Assembly (NCBI GenBank): GCA_019508115.1
Contig: JAEKMC010000076.1
Coordinates: 1-53,933 of the forward strand
Direction of reading: 5' to 3'
DNA: 53,933 nucleotides
Source of the DNA: Sphingomonas sp.
GTDB lineage: Bacteria > Pseudomonadota > Alphaproteobacteria > Sphingomonadales > Sphingomonadaceae
The notes under the pieces were generated by a model that worked only from the letters and a program-made list of their open reading frames with translations, did not search any database and was not told the origin of the DNA. The position numbers and the translations under genes are program-made. This document shows positions 49,102 through 53,933 of the stretch, one piece after another (the first letter of the stretch is position 1; each line of letters starts with the position of its first letter).

Positions 49102-51963
49102 CTACATCGTGAAGCGGGCGCCGACCATGAACGTCCGCCCGAAGTGGTTATATTCGTAATTCCGATCGCTCTGGAGATCGACATAGCGATCGCGATAGGC
49201 GTCGGTCAGGTTGGTGCCTTCGACCGACAGCTCCAGATGGGGCGTCAGCTTGTAGCGGACCGATGCATCGACGTTGGTGATCGGATTATAGCCTTCGAAG
49301 ATGTTACCGGTCGCGCTCGCATTGTCGATGAAGCCGCTACGGTAAGCGACCGAGGCGCGCGCGCTGAAGCGTCCGTCGTCATAATAGAGCGTCGCATTGT
49401 AGGAGCGCTTGGCAAGACCGTAGAGCGTGGAGCTTAGATCGGAGCCGGGATTGCCGCCGCCCGGCACCGTCGCAGGACCAGTCACATGATATTGGACGGT
49501 GCTGGAGATGAAGGTCGCATTGGCAATGCCGCCGAAGTGCGACAGGAAACCCGGCAGGAAGCGGAACGGCCCCTGGATCCCAAGCTCGATGCCCTTCAGG
49601 CTGCCCCCGGTGGCGTTGCCGATCGACGAGATCGTCCATAGCTGCCCTTCGGGGTTCGACGCCGCCGGCGAGCTCGCGAGGATGACAGACGTCGGGAGGC
49701 CCGTGGAGGCGAAGGTGCCGGTACGCGTCACGCTAAGCGGGAAGCTCTCGATATTCTTCTTGAAGAGTGAGACGGTGAGCGCCGACTCCCGGGCGAAATA
49801 CCATTCGGCGCCGACATCAAACGCGGTCGCGCGGAACGGATCGAGCTGCGGATTGCCGAAGCTGACCTTGTAATTGAAGCCGTCGACCGAACCGCCCGGA
49901 GTGAGATTGCCCAGGCTTGGGCGGGTCATGACCTTGCCGATCGCGGCGCGAAGGATGATGTCGCGCGTCGGGTAAAAATTCAGGTTGAACGAGGGCAGCC
50001 AGTCCGAATAGCTGCGCTTCACCGTGACCAGTTGCCCGCTGTTATAGCCGGTCGAGGATTGGTCGGTCAGGACGTAGCGGACGCCGCCCGAGAAAGAGTA
50101 ATCGAGACCGAACAGATTACCGCGGGCATCGAATTGCAGATAGCCGCCCTTGTCTGTCTCTCGGACCGACCGGATGTTGGTCTGGTTGGGCACGGCGGTG
50201 CGGTCGTAGAGATGCGTGAAGGCAGCCGCATTCTTAAGATCGGCGACCACCCATTGGGTGGTGGTACCGCTCGGCGCGCCGGCGCCCTTGAGCGTGAAGA
50301 GGTCGGTCAGATTGGCATTGACGGGGAAGCCATAGACCGCCGCCGCACCTGACACGCTCGAAGACGTGCAGGTGATCGTGCCGAGCACAACGTCGGGCGC
50401 GGCCGTGGTTTTGGTCGGGCAGACGACCGTGTCGCGCGCCGCCTCGTACAGGCTCCAGTCGTAGCGGCGGTAGACGCCACCCGCCTTGATCTTGAAGCCT
50501 TCGGTCACGTCCCATGTCGCGTCGAGCGCGCCGGTGCGGAACTTGTTCACATTGTCCGACGGACGGTCTCGTATCTCGGCCAGCTGGAAGTTGGCGGGAT
50601 CGGTCACGCTGGTGCCGAAGGTCAGCACCGGGCTCTTCATGTCGCTGTAATCATAATGATAGCCCTGCGCATCGCGATCATCGAGGATCAGCGTCGTCTC
50701 CTGCGGAATGTTGGCATCCGATTTGGAGAAGCCGCCCAGCAGGCTGAGATGGATTCGATCGCCGAGATCCTGCTTCAAATTGGCACTCAGCTGATAGAAT
50801 TCGGTATCGAGCTTGCGCTGGTAATGTTCGACGCGAACCCAGGCATCGTTGAAGGTCCCGGATATGAGATTGTTGTTGGCATCGATCTTATATTGGGTGA
50901 CGTCGATCGATCGTTCGTTGGAGCGGAACAGCACCTCGCCCCACTTCTCCTCGCGGGTTTCCTTGTAATCGGAATAGAGGCCGTCGATCGACAGCTTCGT
51001 ATGATCCGTTGGCGACCATTGAAAGCTGCCGGTCACCCCCAAGCGACGGCGATCGTGCGACACCTCGCCGTAGCGCGGGATGCGCGGGTGAAAGGCCAGC
51101 GATACGGCATCGCAATTCGTGCTCGGGACATAGGAGCCACCGGTGTTGGCCTTGGTCCAGCAGGGCGTTCCGTTGACCGAGTCAAAGCGCGCCTGTGCCC
51201 AGCGCACGCTGTTGTTGCCCATTTCGAGCTGGTCGAGCTTGCTGTAAGCCGCCGACAGGGAGACGCCGATCGTGCCGCTCGGGGACTTCCATGAGACGAG
51301 GCCCGAAACCCTCGGCCCCCAATTCTTGCCGAGGTCATTATACTGGGCCTGCGCCGACAACGCGGCGGTGAGGCCAGTCTTGCCCGCCAGCGGATTGCCG
51401 GTGTTGAGATCGACCACGGCTCCAAGCGAGCCTTCGTCCAGGCTTGGTTCCGCCGTCTTGTGCACCACCAGCGAGCTGAACAGCTCGGACGCGAAAACGT
51501 TGAAATCGAACGCGCGATCACGATCGGCGCTGGCGCCGTCGGAACTGGTCGTCAGCGCCTGCATGCCGTTGACGCGGACGGCCGTGAATTGGCCGGATAG
51601 ACCGCGCACGGTGATCGAGCGGCCTTCGCCGCCGTCGCGCTGGATGGCGATGCCGGGGATGCGCTGCAGCGATTCCGCGAGATTCTGATCAGGGAACTTG
51701 CCGATGTCTTCAGCCACGATCGCGTCGACGGCGGCGATCGACTGGCGCTTCTGGTTGAGCGCGGCATTCAGCGACTGGCGAAAGCCGGTGACGACGATCT
51801 CGGCCGTGTTGTCGGCGGGCGCGGTCCCAGGCGGTTGCGACGTCGCGTCGGCAGCCTGCGCCGATGCGGGTGCGGAATGAAGCAGCGCCATCGCCAATGC
51901 GCCGATCGACGCACCTCTGATCCCCTGGATGGCGCGCGCTCGGATAGACCTGGTCATGTTCAT
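49102..51963 (-). CDS. TonB-dependent receptor
   Basis: AEIVVTGFRQSLNAALNQKRQSIAAVDAIVAEDIGKFPDQNLAESLQRIPGIAIQRDGGEGRSITVRGL; C-terminal aromatic strand GRTFMVGARFTM. Confidence 0.95.
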   Translation of the reverse strand: MNMTRSIRARAIQGIRGASIGALAMALLHSAPASAQAADATSQPPGTAPADNTAEIVVTGFRQSLNAALNQKRQSIAAVDAIVAEDIGKFPDQNLAESLQRIPGIAIQRDGGEGRSITVRGLSGQFTAVRVNGMQALTTSSDGASADRDRAFDFNVFASELFSSLVVHKTAEPSLDEGSLGAVVDLNTGNPLAGKTGLTAALSAQAQYNDLGKNWGPRVSGLVSWKSPSGTIGVSLSAAYSKLDQLEMGNNSVRWAQARFDSVNGTPCWTKANTGGSYVPSTNCDAVSLAFHPRIPRYGEVSHDRRRLGVTGSFQWSPTDHTKLSIDGLYSDYKETREEKWGEVLFRSNERSIDVTQYKIDANNNLISGTFNDAWVRVEHYQRKLDTEFYQLSANLKQDLGDRIHLSLLGGFSKSDANIPQETTLILDDRDAQGYHYDYSDMKSPVLTFGTSVTDPANFQLAEIRDRPSDNVNKFRTGALDATWDVTEGFKIKAGGVYRRYDWSLYEAARDTVVCPTKTTAAPDVVLGTITCTSSSVSGAAAVYGFPVNANLTDLFTLKGAGAPSGTTTQWVVADLKNAAAFTHLYDRTAVPNQTNIRSVRETDKGGYLQFDARGNLFGLDYSFSGGVRYVLTDQSSTGYNSGQLVTVKRSYSDWLPSFNLNFYPTRDIILRAAIGKVMTRPSLGNLTPGGSVDGFNYKVSFGNPQLDPFRATAFDVGAEWYFARESALTVSLFKKNIESFPLSVTRTGTFASTGLPTSVILASSPAASNPEGQLWTISSIGNATGGSLKGIELGIQGPFRFLPGFLSHFGGIANATFISSTVQYHVTGPATVPGGGNPGSDLSSTLYGLAKRSYNATLYYDDGRFSARASVAYRSGFIDNASATGNIFEGYNPITNVDASVRYKLTPHLELSVEGTNLTDAYRDRYVDLQSDRNYEYNHFGRTFMVGARFTM

Positions 51964-52011
51964 GGCATCTCCCTCCCCCGGGCATATGCCTTGGAGCCGC
52001 AGATCGACCAT

Positions 52012-52025
52012 TGACACCGGTGGGC
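52012..52025. promoter_or_regulatory. Candidate operator TGACACCGGTGGGC
   Basis: Contains TGACACCGGT (reverse complement of ACCGGTGTCA), ~50 nt upstream of TonB receptor start. Confidence 0.5.
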
Positions 52026-52148
52026 GCGCGAATTCGTTCTATCGCACCCATTCGAGGAGGAAAAACGGCCCGGATGGCCGTCAAACGCCCTTTCATCCTC
52101 CCGATCAGTCGCTTTCATGGTGACCTTCGGCCCGGCATATTGTCTTGT

Positions 52149-52176
52149 GGTAACCGGTGTCAGCGACAATGCTGAC
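52149..52176. promoter_or_regulatory. Candidate operator GGTAACCGGTGTCA followed by GTCAGC-N6-GCTGAC inverted repeat
   Basis: ACCGGTGTCA exact match to 41412-41421, in intergenic space upstream of TonB receptor. Confidence 0.5.
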
Positions 52177-52209
52177 GCACGCCGTGCCTGTCAAGGGCGG
52201 AAAAGATTT

Positions 52210-53772
52210 TCACGTTCCGGGCTGAATGTAAGGGACGCGCGCGAACAATTCGCGTTGCCAGCGGCGGGGATCGTTTGCGACGCGGGAGTGAACGTCGAAG
52301 ATCATCGTCGATCGGCTGGTGAGATCATATTTCGGCCAGCGGGGTAGCCCACTATGGTTGGGATCGCCCGTCGCGGCGAAGCAAACGAAGCTATCCTGCA
52401 TCGCGGCCGAGGCTGTGCGCGCGTCCGCGCCGGTTCCGGTTTGCGAGCCGGGCGCATCAAGCGTGCCGAACACGAGAGGAATATCCATAGTGTGAAAGGC
52501 ACCGCGGCGCGGATCGGTTCGCGACGTGTAGTCGACCTGGTACACGAATGCGGGAGCGCCGGCGCGGGCGCGCGCCTCCGCTTCGATCACCTGCCCCCGC
52601 CAGCTACGCCCGGCGGTGGTGGCGGCGTAGAATATTTCGGTCGGAGACCAGCCTGGAAATTGCGCGCGATATTGGGCCACGACCCATTCCGGCAGAATGT
52701 CGATCCGGAGCTCCGGCGCCATCCGTTCGGCAAGGTTGTCCCAGGTGAGGCCGTTCACCTTGGGCGAGTCCGGGGTGATGAAGGCGCGCGTCTCGTCGTG
52801 GACGTTACCCAGCATCAGCGGAAGGTGCAGCGACTGGGGATTGGCGTCGGGCCAGAACGGGTGCCGGGTCAGCCACTTCATATCGAGCACGGGGCCGAAA
52901 TAGACGCCGCCGCCCAGGATCGGATCCGTCGCGTCGAGCGCGTCTACCAGCGCCTCTGCCGGCACGTCGAGTAGGCGGCCAACGTCGCTCTCGGCAACCC
53001 CCAGCTTCGCGAGAAAAGCGCGCGTGCGAGCGGTAGCGTTGATCGGGCCGGAGGCCGTCACCTGTTGGCCACTCATCGTCGCGGCACGCTGGAACAGGCC
53101 GGCGGCGGCGGACATGCCCATTATCGTCGCGATCTTGGCACCCCCGCCTGACTGGCCGAACACCATCACGCGCGCCGGATCGCCGCCGAAGGCTGCGATA
53201 TTATCGCGCACCCATTTCAACGCGAGGATCAGGTCGAGTTGGCCGCAATTGCCGCTGTCCGCAAAGCGCGAGTCGAACCGCGCGAGGTAGAGATAGCCGA
53301 AAGCGTTGAGGCGGTGGTTGACGGTCACCACTACCACGTCGCCGCGCGCCGCAAGCCTCTGCCCGTCATTGAGCGGATCGGTCACGCTGCCGTTCGAATA
53401 GGCTCCGCCGTGGATGTAGACCATCACTGGCTTGCGAGCGGCGGGGTACGGATCCGTGGTCCAGATATTGAGAAACAGGCAATCCTCGGACTGGGGCCGA
53501 TAGCGGCTATCCGATTGTGGGCAGACCGGTCCGAACTCGCGCGCCTGGATCATCTTGCCGGGGGCAGCCACATCCACCGCCGCCCCGAAACGCGGTGCGC
53601 GCCCATAGCGGATTCCCTTGAAGGACAGGACGCCGCCCTCGACGTCGCCTTCGAATGTCCCGGCAGGCGTGCGCACGGCGGAAGGCGCTGCCAGCGCGCG
53701 GGTAGAGAGAGTCAGAGCGGCGCCCGCGCCCAGCCCCGCGATCACGCCTCGACGCGAAACCCCTCCAGCCAT
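52210..53772 (-). CDS. Type-B carboxylesterase, Tat-type signal
   Basis: PVMVYIHGGAYSNGS, FGGDPARVMVFGQSGGGAKIATIM; SRRGVIAGLGAGAAL. Confidence 0.92.
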   Translation of the reverse strand: MAGGVSRRGVIAGLGAGAALTLSTRALAAPSAVRTPAGTFEGDVEGGVLSFKGIRYGRAPRFGAAVDVAAPGKMIQAREFGPVCPQSDSRYRPQSEDCLFLNIWTTDPYPAARKPVMVYIHGGAYSNGSVTDPLNDGQRLAARGDVVVVTVNHRLNAFGYLYLARFDSRFADSGNCGQLDLILALKWVRDNIAAFGGDPARVMVFGQSGGGAKIATIMGMSAAAGLFQRAATMSGQQVTASGPINATARTRAFLAKLGVAESDVGRLLDVPAEALVDALDATDPILGGGVYFGPVLDMKWLTRHPFWPDANPQSLHLPLMLGNVHDETRAFITPDSPKVNGLTWDNLAERMAPELRIDILPEWVVAQYRAQFPGWSPTEIFYAATTAGRSWRGQVIEAEARARAGAPAFVYQVDYTSRTDPRRGAFHTMDIPLVFGTLDAPGSQTGTGADARTASAAMQDSFVCFAATGDPNHSGLPRWPKYDLTSRSTMIFDVHSRVANDPRRWQRELFARVPYIQPGT

Positions 53773-53794
53773 ATTCCCTCCAATGGGTGCGCCT

Positions 53795-53933
53795 TCATCG
53801 TGCGAGCCATCCTCCATCGACGGCGAGGATATGGCCGGTGACGTAATCGGAGGCGGCGGAGGCGAGGAATACGGCGGCGCCGCCGAGGTCGGCGGGGTCG
53901 CCCCAGCGGCCGGCTGGGATGCGGTCGAGGATG
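53795..53933 (-). CDS. SDR-family oxidoreductase, C-terminal fragment (runs off window)
   Basis: Minus-strand [45 protein letters not shown]. Confidence 0.85.
   Translation of the reverse strand, partial: ILDRIPAGRWGDPADLGGAAVFLASAASDYVTGHILAVDGGWLAR

Overview
High-GC alphaproteobacterial chromosome segment; gene content and REP-like repeats suggest a sphingomonad (genus is inferred, not proven). Core blocks: gatA (5' truncated), gatB, tRNA-Leu(UAG), tig, clpP, clpX, leuA, mutL, mreBCD-mrdA-rodA, tRNA-Lys(CUU). Between them lie accessory genes: a surface-polysaccharide/acyl-activation locus wedged between gatA and gatB and continuing downstream of gatB, two acyltransferase-3 genes flanking clpP, a Tat-exported GH47 mannosidase-like protein, and a BLUF photosensor. 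From about 38.7 kb to the window end, downstream of tRNA-Lys, is a carbohydrate-utilisation-like locus: TonB receptor, GH43, two esterases, DUF885, SDR and a 1264-aa LamG protein of unassigned catalytic family. Main observations: (1) gatB has an apparent ~44-nt deletion removing its conserved DLNRSG..EIVS.PD signature and shifting frame; (2) a one-protein adenylation-carrier-acyltransferase fusion sits beside a TauD/SyrP-like dioxygenase and a glycosyltransferase, suggesting a dedicated polysaccharide acylation pathway; (3) an unannotated 16-21 aa leader peptide with five CTT Leu codons and competing RNA pairings precedes leuA; (4) the 10-mer ACCGGTGTCA recurs upstream of both the TonB operon and the LamG gene; (5) a large three-way-junction palindrome follows gatB. 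All calls come from reading the sequence and supplied translations; no database search was run.
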